Positions 1 through 10,746 of a DNA stretch of 64,000 bases are shown here, one piece after another. The notes under the pieces are model-generated. The model made no database searches and was not told where the DNA came from. It was given only the letters and a program-made list of their open reading frames with translations. The stretch comes from Notamacropus eugenii (lineage: Eukaryota; Chordata; Mammalia; Diprotodontia; Macropodidae), in assembly GCF_028372415.1 (NCBI RefSeq), contig NC_092879.1, positions 68,948,800 to 69,012,799 of the forward strand, read 5' to 3'. The position numbers and the translations under genes were made by a program. Numbering within the stretch: the stretch's first letter is position 1; each line of letters begins with the position of its first letter.

Positions 1-23
1 TTGTGAAGCATTTTACACATATT

Positions 24-126
24 AGATAGGAAGCTCTTTAAGAGCAGGGATTATCTTTCTTTTTCTTCTTTGTATTCCCAGCTCTTAGTGAGCCTGGCAC
101 ACAGCAGGCACTTAATAAATGTTATC
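24..126 (+). repeat. L2/MIR-type LINE 3' end
   Basis: The block runs from a 'gagcagggatta' motif to 'cctggcacacagcaggcac' and 'ttaataaatgt'. This is the typical 3' terminus shared by L2 LINEs and MIR SINEs. It is a short old fragment. Confidence 0.7.
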
Positions 127-130
127 ATGT

Positions 131-345
131 TACAGCTTATTATCTCATTGAAACCCCCTAAAAACCCCACCTGGTATTTACAACAGTATTGCATTCTAGG
201 ATAATTACCTCCATATTACAGAATAGGCAACCAAGGTAGATAGATGCTAAGCAACTTGACCAGGGTCACACAGTTCTTAAGACAGAAACAAGATTTTAAT
301 ACAATTCCAAACTCAGCTCTCTCTGTCCATATCATGTTGTTCTGC
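131..345 (-). repeat. MIR/CORE-SINE fragment
   Basis: The reverse complement of a CORE-SINE is seen. It has an 'attacagaataggcaacc' segment followed by 'gaccagggtcacacag', the usual antisense CORE region. Divergence is high, so the copy is old. Confidence 0.65.
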
Positions 346-1469
346 TCTGCTCTCTAAACATGACCTAAGTCTAATTGGATAAATGACCTACGTTTGCACC
401 CAGGAGGAAATGAAAGAAGAAGTCTGGATATTAAACTATCACAGGAGGGCAGGAATTACAGGCATTCTTCCTCTTGGTGGAATTAAATTTATTTACTGCC
501 ACTTCTCAGCTCCCCCAAGTTCTGAAAGCAGCAATTATCACGCAGTGGTAGTCAGAGACTAAATTAGGATTCCCAATAGACATTTCAGGGTAAACAGTAC
601 AAATGATTCCATCAATAATGGAAAATACCAGCTAGCCAAAGGAATCCATTTATTTAGATTTCAATCAAAATACTTCTCCCTTCCTCGTTTTTGAAACTGG
701 AAGACCAACAATGATGTTACAAAGCTTTTTTTATTTTCCATTCATTATTTTACCCAATGCAAGTGACAGTCAATAGCCTAAATGATAAATTTAGAGGTAT
801 CAGCTCAAAGATGCAAGAATGGTGTTTCCAAGTGTATACACAAGTGAAATGACGTCTAAAAATCATCATAATAAAACATATGTGGTAGAGCTAAAGGATG
901 CTGACTTTAAAGGGTGAGGACTTGGTATTGAAAAAAATCTATCTGGATGATATGGCTTCCTTCTTTGGGCCTTAGCTTCCTTATTTGTGTCCCTTCCATC
1001 TATAAATCTATGATTCTATGATTTTAGTTATATGATTAATTTGGAGAGGGGAGCTGTGTCAGTGGATGTATGACTTCATTAATACTGAGAACTACCAGTG
1101 TGGAAAATGCCTCCAACAATTACAATCTTGGTACGTTGCCTGGTGTACTAAAAGCCATGGCAGTAGCTAACACAGGGCAAAGAGGACTGCCTTAAGATAC
1201 TGACAATTGGGGAAACAGTTCCCTCCAAGTAGGGCCATCTTCCCATGACAATCATCATCTGTATACCTTGCTTCCCAGTTCTCCACTGGCCCAAAGTATA
1301 ATCATCTCTAGGAAGCCATTGTCCTGCCATCTCAGGGCCTGGCTTTACTGAAGCCCCAGAAGAGCAAGGTCCAGGGAATACAACAAAACCATCAATAATA
1401 ACAAAAACAATTTTTGCTCCAAGTGGAAAATGTCCTAATTATGGTTCTGTTGAATGTTTAATTGACTTG
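346..1469. other. Unclassified AT-rich sequence
   Basis: No gene or intact repeat is seen, apart from a short MIR/THER1-like tail near 956-1022. All reading frames here are short and carry no recognisable domain. Confidence 0.6.
956..1022 (+). repeat. MIR/THER1-like SINE tail fragment
   Basis: A 'gggccttagcttcctta' core is followed directly by 'cccttccatctataaat' and 'tatgattctatgat', the usual end of THER1/MIR copies. The middle of the element is missing. Confidence 0.5.
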
Positions 1470-1572
1470 ACCTGAGGGGATTACAAAGCTACTAAGTGTC
1501 AGATGTAGGACTTGAATTCAGATCTTCCTTATTCAAAGGTTTCCCCTCTATCCACTACCTAACACTGCCTTG
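1470..1572 (-). repeat. MIR/MAR1-type SINE head fragment
   Basis: Antisense SINE: 'aggacttgaattcagatct' is the B-box side, and 'ctatccactacctaacact' is the antisense of the tRNA-like head. Confidence 0.65.
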
Positions 1573-2455
1573 CAAATGATTAACAACAAATATTGATTAA
1601 AATCTTTCTCATACTGGACACAGTTTTACAAAGTCAGAAAAAAGCCAGCTTTCAGAATCAAAGAATTAAACATCCCAATACTTGGACACGATTAGACTTC
1701 AGGGGGAATCCTTGCATCAGGGATCTGAACAACCTCCTTCTGCTGATTCCAGGGCAGGGTGAAGAAAGAGTTATTGTTTTTATAACTCAGAAACATGACA
1801 AAGGCTGGGTCCTATCTGTCAGATGGGTAAAACTCCTCGATGCTTCTAACTGATAAGGATGTAACATAATGAAAGCATTTTCTGGTCCCCATTCCCCATA
1901 TTCAGCAGAGGCCTGTCTGCCATGTAGGAAGGGTGATGGAATGATCTGAGGTTCCACTGGAAATCTGCTTTTTCCCCACAGTTATTTAGATTGCCACACA
2001 CCATAGCAGGGCCTTGGACAGAGTCCGGATGAAGGGAGGAATTTGACTGCTCTCAAAATATCACAGAGGAACTTTCAAAATCGAACTGATTTATGCTTTG
2101 TAATGTTTTCAATAGTATGAAATTAAGCTAGAGTTTCAAATCTGGAGAAATATTCTATGTTACAAATCCTAGAAGTGGCACAGAAAAGCCTTATTGTATG
2201 ATAATGCTACCCTGCTGGAGGAAGTGGGACACTTGACATAAATAATATGTTCAAGGAATAATATGCAAAATGCATTATTTTGGAGCATCAAAGAATATTC
2301 AAAAATGCCTTAGGGTCTGAAACCCTCTCTGGAGCTCGAAAATATCTAGATATGCCATTCATATTTACCAGTAGAGGCTGTGGAACTTCACTAGGCTCAA
2401 ACCTAGAAGTCTCTGGAATTTGTAGGTTCAGCCTCTTTCTAGAAATAAATTCTCA
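1573..2455. other. Unclassified sequence
   Basis: I see no gene, tract or recognisable repeat here. The short open frames have no family resemblance. Confidence 0.5.
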
Positions 2456-2465
2456 GGGGTGGAGT

Positions 2466-2474
2466 CAAGATGGC
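2466..2474 (+). promoter_or_regulatory. YY1-type motif at L1 5' end
   Basis: CAAGATGGC lies about ten bases into the element. The same motif occupies this position in primate L1 promoters, where YY1 sets the start site. Function in this decayed copy is inferred only. Confidence 0.4.
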
Positions 2475-3342
2475 AGAGTATCAGCACCCACTTTCTAGAG
2501 CGTTGCCCCCAAGCCCAGTCAAATAACTGAAGAAAATGGCTCTGAACAAATTCTGGAGCTGCAGAACCCACAGAATGACAGAGTGAAGCAAACCTCCAGC
2601 CCAAGACAATCTGGAAGGTCACCAAGAAGTATCTATCAAACCATGCTGGGGGCAGGGCTCAGTCCAGCATGGGCCACACCATCACAGACAGGACATGAGC
2701 AGGTCTTGGGGAGACTGAATCTCACACCTGTGGCAGTTTCCAGACTTCAGAACCCCAAAATGCCAAGGACAAATTGGAAAGTCAGTGGAAAAAGCCTGTG
2801 GGACCAGTGTGGGAGAGTGGAGTGGTCTGGCACCAGTCCAAGGGCGGTTGAGGGGAGAGGGGACAAAGGAACCCACAGAAGCTACAGCAGCAACAGGCAC
2901 AAAGACAATGACTGTTTCTGGAGCTCTAGGCCCTCAGATTGCAGGGGGGATCAAACAACTGAAAGTATACACCCTCACCCGCACTGGAAGCAGAGAACTA
3001 CCTTGACAAAGAGCTCAAACGTCAAGTAAATGACTGGGGAAATGAGTAAAAACCTGGAAAAAGAATCAGACTATAGAATCTTACTTTGGTGACAATGAGG
3101 ACCAAAGTTTGCAAACAAAAGAAAACAAAGTTAAAGCACCTCCATCAAAAGCCTCCAAGAAAAATATGAATTGGTCTCAGACCATGGAAAAGCTCAAAAG
3201 GGACTTTGAAAAATTGGGAAGCAAAAATTGGGAAGAGAAATGAGAGTGATGCAACAAAATCATGATAAGCGAGTCAACAGCTTGCTAAAGAAGACCCCAA
3301 AATGCTGAAGAAAATAACACTTTAAAAAATAGACTAACCCAA

Positions 3343-3861
3343 ATGACAAAAGAGATCCAAAAAGCCAATGAGGAGAAAAGTGCCCTAAAAAGCAGAATTG
3401 GCCAGATGGAAAAGGAGGCCCAAAAGCTCACTGAAGAACATAATTCCTTAAAGATTAGAATGGAGCAGATGAAAGCTAATAACTTTATGAAAAAAAAAAA
3501 GAAATTACAAAGCAAAACCAAAGGAATGAAAAATAACAGATAATGTGAAATATCTCAGACATGGAAAATAGATCCAGGAGAGAAAATTTAAAAATTATGG
3601 GCCTACCTGAAAGCCATGATCAAAAAAAGAGCCTAGACATCATCTTTCATGAAATTATCAAGGAAAATTGCCCGGATATTCCAGAAGTCAAAGGAGCTGG
3701 AATTAATACCATGTATCACCTACCCAGCAAAACTGAGTATAATACTTCAAGGGAAAAAATGGCCATTCAATGACATAGAGGATTTTCAAGCATTCATGAT
3801 GCAAAGATCAAAACTGGATAAAAAATTTGACTTTCAAATACAAGAATCAAGAGAAGCATGA
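3343..3861 (+). pseudogene. Broken L1 ORF1 (RNA-binding chaperone)
   Basis: Three reading-frame pieces together resemble L1 ORF1p. The first (3343-3543) is a heptad-like coiled coil rich in E, K and L, with the motif LTEEHNSLKIRMEQMK. The second (3561 to about 3705) starts with MENRSRRENLKIMGLPE, the start of the RRM region. The third (about 3690-3861) carries ITYPAKLSI and is the C-terminal domain. A stop separates the first two pieces. Between the second and third most of the RRM is missing and the frame changes. In intact elements ORF1p coats L1 RNA as a trimer. This copy cannot make a full-length protein. Its size and order match ORF1, so the family call is firm. Confidence 0.8.
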
Positions 3862-4757
3862 AAAGGTAAACAGGAAAAGAGAAATCATAAGGGACTTACT
3901 AAAGTTGAACTGTTTATATTCCTACATGAAAAGACAATATTTGTAGCTATTGATACTTTTCTCAGTATTTGGGTAGTTGGAGGGATTATATACATATTGA
4001 CAGAAGGCACAAGGTGAGTTGAATAGGAAGGGATGATATCTAAAAAAATGAAATTAAGGGGTGCGAAAGGAATACATTGGAAGGAGAAAGGGAGAAACGT
4101 AATGGGGCAAATTATCTCTCATAAAAGAGGCAAGAAAAAGCTTTTTCAATGAAGGGGAAAAGGGGGGAGGGTAAGAGGGGAAAAAGGGAAACTTACTCTC
4201 ATCACATTTGGGTTAAGGAGGGAATAACAGGCACACTCAATTTGATATGAAAATCTATCTTACACTACAAGAAAGTAGGGGAGAAGGGGATAAGTGGGGT
4301 GTGAGGAGGATGATAGAAGGGAGGGCAAATGGAAATGGGGGATAATCAGAAGTAAACAGATAGCTTTTTTTTACAATATAACTATTATGGAAGTCTTTTG
4401 CATAACTACACATGTATAACCTATATTGAATTGCTTGCCTTCTCAGTGGGGATGGGTGGGGAGGGAGGAAGGGAAAGATGTTGGAATCCAAAGTTTTAAA
4501 AACTAATGTTAAAAAGTGTTTTTACATGCAAGTGGAAAATAAGAAATACAGGTAATGGGGTGTATAAATCTGTCTTACCCTACAAGAAAATAGAGGAGAT
4601 GAGCATAAGGGAAGGGAGCGGTGTGATAGAAGGTGGGAAGGGGTAATCAGAATGCATGGTGTCTTGGGATGGAGGGAGGGGAGAGATGGGGAGAAAATTT
4701 GGAACTCAAAATCTTGTGGAAACCAAAAACAAATAAATTAACTAAAAAATAAATAAA

Positions 4758-5299
4758 TTCTGTCTTTGGGGAGGAAAGCAAACAATCCTCCTGGATAAAC
4801 ATGAACATTTCTTATAAGATAGAGATTCATCTTTTTCACAATATGATCCTCTTATGCCTCATCTTGGCATGGAGGGGACTCTGGATTCTTAAAGGCTATA
4901 CCAACAGAATATAAGCATCAACAGGTCCTACCATGCTGGAAAGGCTTAGTTTATGTATCAAGGGGTAGACTATATTTGGAGAAGTTCATGATTATCCATC
5001 CCTCCTGGGGAAAGAAGCACTCACGTCAGATAAATCACCCAAAAACCAGCATTGCCTCACGATTTGTGTGCCCATCCACCCTCTCTCTCCCCTCCAGCTC
5101 CAGTCTGGGTCTCCAGAAGCCCTGCCCACAGAAGAAAGTTGTCAGTAACAGCAGCTAGCAATAGATATTCATATCAAGCACCTTTCCAAGCCACTCCTAA
5201 CCTAACCAAGTCTGCTTTGGCAGCTGTTCAACCAGGTATCTCCATCCCTAAAGATGAAAAGATTCAGGAATTAAGCACACTGAGGTGAGGTGAGGGGGG
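4758..5299. other. Unclassified sequence
   Basis: No recognisable gene. A C-rich stretch at about 5060-5130 gives short proline/serine frames but no domain. Confidence 0.5.
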
Positions 5300-5735
5300 A
5301 GACATAGAGTGAGGTAGGGAACCAACAATAGCAACAAAAGAGACTGAGGAAATGAACAAAGAAAAACCTCAATGCAATGAAAAAAACCCTATACATGCAA
5401 GAGAATTCCAAAATAAGGGTATAATTCTGTCATAACTACAATCAGAATCCCAGGAAAATTATTCTCAAGAACCCTGAGAAGGTCTGAAAGGCCTAATAAA
5501 AGAACTAAAGGAGAAATGAGATGTGGAATGAATTGCTTAAAATAGAAGTTGGGGGAAAAAAACTGAGTTAAGTGGGGCTTACTCTGAGAGGGCAAAAGCT
5601 TAACAAAAACAAAATTAAAAAATTAAAAAACTCAACAATACAACAAGAAATATTAGAGCAAAGTCAAAAGACAGAAGAACTGATGAGATTATCTGCTTCT
5701 TGAAAACAAATGATCTGGAAGGCAGGAGATAAAGA
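5300..5735 (+). mobile_element. L1 ORF1-region fragment
   Basis: The 3' part (5630-5735) reads QQEILEQSQKTEEL and, after a frame change, KTNDLEGR. These match the coiled-coil to RRM junction of marsupial L1 ORF1. The upstream A-rich DNA is probably the same insertion. The fragment is truncated at both ends. Confidence 0.55.
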
Positions 5736-5839
5736 GAATAATTTGCATTTCAGAAATGTTTATCAATTACCTATATTTTGAATTTGTCAAAAGAGACTCT
5801 ACTTTATTTAATATTCTACAATATTTCTCTTATCCATTT

Positions 5840-6012
5840 ATGCTTTATATACCAATTTCTCTGTAAGATCTATGGGAAGTAGGTAGGGCAAACATGATTA
5901 TATCCATCTTACAGACAAGTGATAGTCAAAGACATTAAGTGGCTTGCCCAGTCTCACAAAGTTAGCACTTCAGTCCAGATCTTCTGTCTCCAAGTTCAGG
6001 TTCCTGCCAACA
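5840..6012 (-). repeat. MIR-type SINE
   Basis: Antisense CORE: 'catcttacagacaagtga', then 'cttgcccagtctcacaaag', then the antisense head around 'cttctgtctccaagttcag'. Confidence 0.6.
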
Positions 6013-6311
6013 TAGAACACTTCTTTTCAGTAACTCTCTCCTAGGTTCCAAACATGATTAAAGCCAGAAGCATAAGAACACATTTGCTGAACCTGACTCC
6101 CTAGTGTGAAATATAAGCACAATTTCATTAACAAAGCACAGTAATCAGAGCAGAAGCTCTTAAATAATTAGCCTTGGGAATAGGAGTGAACATAGAAGTA
6201 CAATTCATGAATTTGGTAATTGGTTTTTCCCTGCTGTGGATACAAAACGACGTCCAGTCCCTAGCCACAATAGGTACATGGATCTTTTTCTCTCTCCTCT
6301 CTCTCTCTTTA
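6013..6311. other. Unclassified sequence ending in a CT-rich run
   Basis: Nothing recognisable, except a short CT-rich run (about 6282-6310) just before the next SINE. Confidence 0.5.
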
Positions 6312-6559
6312 GGCAGCTGGGGGGTACAGCAGTTAGAGCACTGGGCCTGGAGTCAGGAAGATCAGAATTGAAATTCAGCCTCAGAAACTTAGCAGCTATG
6401 TGATCCTGGGCAGCCCTTAACTTCTCTACCTGCCTTAGTTTCCTCAATTGTAAAATGAGAATAACAATAACACCTATCTTCCAGCATCGCTGTATCAAAT
6501 GGGACATTAGGAAACTAAGCACAGTGCCTGGCACATAGTAGATACTTAGTAAATGCTTG

Positions 6560-6563
<4 letters not shown>
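6312..6563 (+). repeat. tRNA-headed CORE-SINE (MAR1-like)
   Basis: Near full length. The head is 'ggcagctggggggtacagc', with 'actgggcctggagtcagga' following. The CORE is 'gtgatcctgggcagccctt', and the tail is L2-type, 'cacagtgcctggcacatag'. It runs directly into the (CT)n tract, which probably grew from its 3' end. Confidence 0.85.

Positions 6564-6627
<64 letters not shown>
6564..6627 (+). repeat. (CT)32 microsatellite
   Basis: 64 bases of perfect CT dinucleotide directly follow the SINE tail. The open frames crossing it on both strands (Leu/Ser or Arg/Glu runs) are artefacts. Confidence 0.98.
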
Positions 6628-6630
<3 letters not shown>

Positions 6631-7605
6631 ATATGCACACATACAAATACCATACCAAACTAGTTATTATTTAACATTCTTGGGTTTTATACCTACATGT
6701 TGCACCCAAACTCTGGTCAGCCGTGGCGCAAATGACTTGTACCTCTCGTAAGGTGACAAGATGAAATATTCTACAATGATACATATTAATCTATGCTCAC
6801 CCTGGGACTAGAATTCTAAGTAAATCAAGGATACATCAATGGTACCTGCTTCCCAAAGACAGAATAAAGCTAGATATCCTTATCTATATGGGCTTGCAAT
6901 GATTTCCAAGCAAGATAGACACTTGTTTAGTCACTTTGTGAATAATTCACTATTTAAATCCATTTAAGAGGGTTGATCTTGTGACCCTGAAGTAGTAAAA
7001 ACTTATCTCTCTAAAAGGATCTTTCAGCCATTAATTTAATAACCCTTGGTGTTTCTCCCCAAGCCAGTTACCAAGCAGTAATTGGGAGTTTGTCATTTGT
7101 TTTGAGTCACTTGTGAAAAGCAAAGGGCCAGCTAATAAGTAGAGACTTCTGAGCTGACACATGCAACAGAATCCCAAAAGGCATTTGGAGAAGGATTGAG
7201 TTTTACAAGTCTGCAATCAGGATTTCAACATTGGCCCTCTGCCAGTTAATTTACCTACTTGCAGTATTTATAGAGCCAAGGGTTCGCAAACACACAGTCT
7301 CTTTGTCATTCAGGCTGGCTAATTCCCTTTCTCCTTGATTTTAATATCAAATACATAATATTAAAGCATCTTGAATATATTCTCCCTATGTCCTCCTTCA
7401 GAAATTATATCAGCAAACATAAGCCATTATATTGAGAGGTTAATATACCCAGGGGGCAGGGGGTGGTGGATGAGTGATTTCATAGGTGAGAGCACATACT
7501 TTAATAAGAATCTCATGTCAGTAATCACAAAGCATAAGTAAACATCCACTGACCTCTGATCTAAAATTGATGTTCATCTACCTATATGTACCGGCTAGCC
7601 AACAT
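6628..7605. other. Unclassified AT-rich sequence
   Basis: No gene and no clear repeat. It includes a short G-run near 7450-7470. Confidence 0.5.
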
Positions 7606-7790
7606 GAGAAGCAGCACGCTGTAGTGCAGTCAGGAACCCTGGGTTCTAGACCTAGCTTAGCATGGACTAATTTGATGTATAACATTGAGTAAGTCATTTC
7701 CCCTCTGTGGGTCTCAGTACCCTAGTCCTTAAAATGGGGGAGGGGGGGTTAGGACCTCTGCTCCCTTCCAACACCAACATCCTATAATGG
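7606..7790 (+). repeat. THER1/MIR SINE
   Basis: Sense CORE-SINE: 'gaaccctgggttctagacc', 'gtaagtcatttcccctctg', then 'cttaaaatgggggag' and a 'tcccttccaacacc' tail. Confidence 0.7.
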
Positions 7791-7975
7791 AAGTCCCTTC
7801 CTTTGATCTCAAACTCCTCCTCTTCCAAACAATGAACTGAATTAAATCATCCTTAAGATATCTTCCAGATCTGACCTTCTATTATTCTAACTCACTTTTC
7901 CTCTCCGGGCTTCAGTGTCCTTTTCTGTAAAATGGTTAGGCTATACTAGAAGATCTACTGCTGAAAGGACCCTTC
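7791..7975 (+). repeat. THER1/MIR SINE 3' fragments
   Basis: Two decayed sense pieces are seen. One has 'cttccagatctgaccttct'; the other has 'ccgggcttcagtgtccttt' followed by 'tgtaaaatggttaggct'. Confidence 0.5.
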
Positions 7976-8125
7976 AAGAATAAATAGCCCCACTACTTCA
8001 TTTTATAGATGACACACAGAGGGCTTAAGTGATCTGTTCAACCCAGTAATTAGTAGAGCTAGATTTGAACCCAGGACCTTTGATTCAAGTGCCCTAAGGT
8101 CTATTCTAATCCTAACACTAAGAAT
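7976..8125 (-). repeat. MIR-type SINE
   Basis: Antisense copy with 'cattttatagatgacacac', 'gtgatctgttcaacccagt' and 'tttgaacccaggacctttg'. Confidence 0.7.
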
Positions 8126-8239
8126 CTATGATTTAGTGCATGCCCTACAAAAATATCTTTTTAGTTGCCCATTCCCCTCCATGTTTATAATTGGAACTAA
8201 GTACTGGATGAAGGGAATGTTTTTCCTCCTGACTCACTG

Positions 8240-8970
8240 AGCCTTTACATGGCTTTCAATTGTCAGCAAAAGCTAACACTTACAGTTCTCTACAGAATTA
8301 CAAAACAACACAATTTTCCCTCTAAATTACCACAAAATGGTATTTCCTTCTCCCCCAAAGCTGTCCAAGAGCAATTATCATCTACCACATTTGTAACATT
8401 TAAAGTCACTTTGATATTCATTTTCTGGTTCTCTCCCTCTTTTGGATTCAGAGACGTTACATTTTCTTGGTTCTCCTACCTAACTATTCACTCCCTTTCT
8501 CGTTCCCATGGGAGTATGCACATGGTCTGTCCTTGGCTGTCTTTTTTCTCTCCCTACTCAATTCTTTTCAAATGTATTAACTCCAAGGGCTTTACTGCTA
8601 TTTCTACGAAAGTAACACTCAAAGTTCTAATTCCAGACTCAGCTTCCACTCTCAATTCCAGAGCAGCTTTACAAATTCAACATATCCCAACTTACTCTTC
8701 CTGTGGATTTCACCATTCTTGTCTAGGATCCGACTTATTCACTCATTCTTCCATGTTCCAAACTTCAGTGTTACTTTCTTTTATTCCCTCTATTTCCCTT
8801 TGTTCCCTCCCTCCCTTTTCTTCCCTACCCATTTAGTTACCAGGTATTGTCAATTCTCCCGCAGAAATCTCTCTCTGATCTATCCCAGCTCTATTCTCAC
8901 TGCCACCACCCTAGGACAGGGCTTCATTATCACCTGCCTGAAGTATTGATTGCACTAGCCTCCTAAGAGG
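8240..8970 (+). mobile_element. L2 LINE reverse-transcriptase region, decayed
   Basis: The order of pyrimidine-rich blocks matches the L2 ORF2 reverse-transcriptase region. 'ttggttctcctacctaact' corresponds to FSYL; the ending 'tctattctcactgccacca' then 'ttgcactagcctcctaaga' is a hallmark of mammalian L2. A 195-codon open frame from the ATG at 8249 crosses it, but it is not homologous to the expected RT frame over its length and is probably chance. The copy cannot encode an active enzyme. Confidence 0.65.
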
Positions 8971-8984
8971 CCTTCCAGGGCGAG

Positions 8985-9200
8985 AGAAGTGACAGTCTTG
9001 CTGCACTCTCTTATGGTCAGATCACATCTACAGTATTATATTCATTTCTGGGCAACATATTTGATAAGTTGAATGTCATCTAGAAGGAAGGAAACAGAAA
9101 GGCGAAGGGCCCCAAGACCCTGCCATAGGACAAGGTGAGGGACCTCGGAATGTTTAACGTTGAAAAGAAAAGATTTAGTGGGGGCCTGAGAACTGTGCAA
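8985..9200 (+). mobile_element. CR1/L3-type LINE fragment
   Basis: The motifs 'tattcatttctgggcaaca', 'tcatctagaaggaaggaaa' and 'ggaatgtttaacgttgaaaa' follow the order of the CR1 3' region as known from birds and old mammalian L3 copies. Confidence 0.6.
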
Positions 9201-10133
9201 CTCAGGAAACACAAGAAGAGATCACCAAGAACAAGCCAAACATCTGCTCTGGGTACTTCTCATACTGATTTCTAATGCAGCAAGTGACAAATGGGGACGG
9301 GGAAGACCTACAATTTATGTATAATCTTGGTCAGAGACTACACAACAATACATCACAGTGAAAATGACAAGGAAAGCAAACAAAGAAGGCAGAAAGGGAA
9401 GGACTGAGAAAGAGTAGAGAGTGGTGAACTGAGCCTATGTCTGTGCCTGGGCAGTCTCCGTTAGAGGTGGTGTTCAAGAAGCTTTATGCTCCATAAAGAG
9501 ACAGATACAGAAAGCCAATGCAGAATTTCATTGAGAAGTAGAGAGGGCCTGTTATGAATCCCTTTGCAATGGCACCTGCAGCAATGAAGAAATCAACCAG
9601 GAGAAAGAACACTGCTTCCACTTCTCAGCCAACTCTACAACAACTCCACCATACCAAAAGGGGGCTCAGAAAATGCAAACATTATACAGCATGATCTTCT
9701 GCCAGTTGGCATATCACAGATTCCAAACAGAAGGCTAATATGTTGGCTTCCCAATTTGATATTTTGTTTCCTACGTACCATGCTAAGATTTGCCCAGGCT
9801 GAGCTGGGTCATAATAGCCACCTATTTTCCTATTCCCTAGGGATCAAGCTTAGAAGAAATGAGCCAAAATTGAAGCAAGTGAGATTTACATTAGAGAAGT
9901 GAGGTAACTAAATTAGTGTGGAGTGGCATGCTGTCAAGGACCACAGTTATGGCTTTGACACCCCTATAAAAAGACTGCATCAGCAGTTCTGTGTTTATCT
10001 AATGAGTGATTTAGACTGAATTATGCCTAGTAAAAGAAACATGGGAAGATATATCCTTCATGTACTCTGATCTTAGTCGTGGTTTTCCCCATATACAAGC
10101 CAGGCTAGCAAAAAAGAATGTAAGGTCTATTTA
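9201..10133. other. Unclassified sequence
   Basis: No gene is recognised. The first 200 bases may be a further decayed part of the adjoining CR1/L3 piece. Confidence 0.45.
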
Positions 10134-10746
10134 TGTTGGGGGTGTAAGCTCAGTTCCATGTGGACAGTCTCGGGCAGGTAAAGGTGAGGACTTCTAAACC
10201 TTAGAGTTCTCATGAGGCCCCCCAGAGAACAGCAGGGAATTGAGGTGTGAGACCCAGGCTATCTCGTGCGTCTCCGCCTCTTCTCCGTGGGATACGTGCT
10301 GGGAGAGAGCATCCCTGCCCTCGAGATTGGCCCAGGGTCTGAGCACACCTATTGTTGTCTAACAGGCACGGTATTCAGGTGCAAACTATGCGGCGGGAGA
10401 GCTTAAGTAGGGTCAGGAAAGCCTGAAGGCGCTCTTAGCGCTGAGGGGCCCTTAGAGGACAGAAGGCCCCTCTTCCCTCTCTCCTCTCTTCTCTCTTCCC
10501 TCTCCCCTCTCTCCCTCTTCCACTTCCACTTCCATTCTCTTACTGTAAGATCTTTGCCTCCTTGGGAGATTACTCTCTCCTCAGGAAGAGTTCCCCCTGC
10601 ACATGTAACCAAGACCCTGAATAAAGCCTAACCCTTGTTCGACTCTGGAAAGTCTCTTCTCTCATACATTTATCTGGTTTGGCCAGCCGAAGGCCTGCGA
10701 TAGGTAAGGTAAGACTCGGGTAGCCCTTAGGCCTCTAGGCCTGACA
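10134..10746 (+). mobile_element. Solo LTR of an endogenous retrovirus
   Basis: A 613-bp block begins TG (10134) and ends CA (10746). It is flanked by TATTTA (10128-10133) and TATTAA (10747-10752), a 6-bp target duplication with one mismatch. A 6-bp duplication suits class II (betaretrovirus-like) ERVs. Inside are a CT-rich tract (10470-10530), an AATAAA signal (10620-10625) and a short R/U5-like region of about 120 bases. No primer-binding site, gag, pol or env sequence follows on either side, so this is a solo LTR left by recombination. By eye it holds well over a dozen CpGs (for example in 10260-10330 and 10390-10450), unusual for old methylated DNA. The family cannot be named without a library. 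Confidence 0.75.
10620..10625 (+). promoter_or_regulatory. LTR polyadenylation signal
   Basis: AATAAA about 120 bases before the LTR end, followed by 'cctaacccttgttcgact'. The placement is typical of the R region of retroviral LTRs. Confidence 0.6.

Larger units (their letters stand above)
2456..4757 (+). mobile_element. ORF1-only L1 element (HAL1-like)
   Basis: The element starts with the L1-type 5' end 'ggggtggagtcaagatggc' at 2457 and ends in an A-rich tail near 4740-4757. It holds a 5' leader (about 2456-3340), a broken ORF1 (3343-3861) and then a G-rich 3' region (3862-4757). No ORF2 endonuclease or reverse-transcriptase sequence lies between ORF1 and the tail. ORF1-only 'half-L1' (HAL1) elements are an established mammalian class moved by L1 machinery in trans. 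The 3' region contains a repeated unit: about 4249-4500 resembles 4564-4740, sharing 'cttacactacaagaaa' and 'ccctacaagaaaatag' blocks. I recall this doubling as a property of the family rather than of this copy. An alternative is an ordinary L1 that lost ORF2 by deletion. Confidence 0.75.

Noticed and set aside
2583..3029. 148-codon frame at 2.6-3.0 kb
   Set aside because: It lies in the L1/HAL1 leader, upstream of ORF1, and does not match any L1 protein.
6205..6642. 145-codon minus-strand frame
   Set aside because: Its core is an Arg/Glu run produced by the (CT)n microsatellite and the rest is antisense SINE.
8249..8836. 195-codon forward frame starting with ATG
   Set aside because: It is the longest frame after the THOC3-like gene, but it lies in a decayed L2 reverse-transcriptase region. 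It has no domain, and its Ser/Phe-rich composition fits chance openness of pyrimidine-rich DNA.
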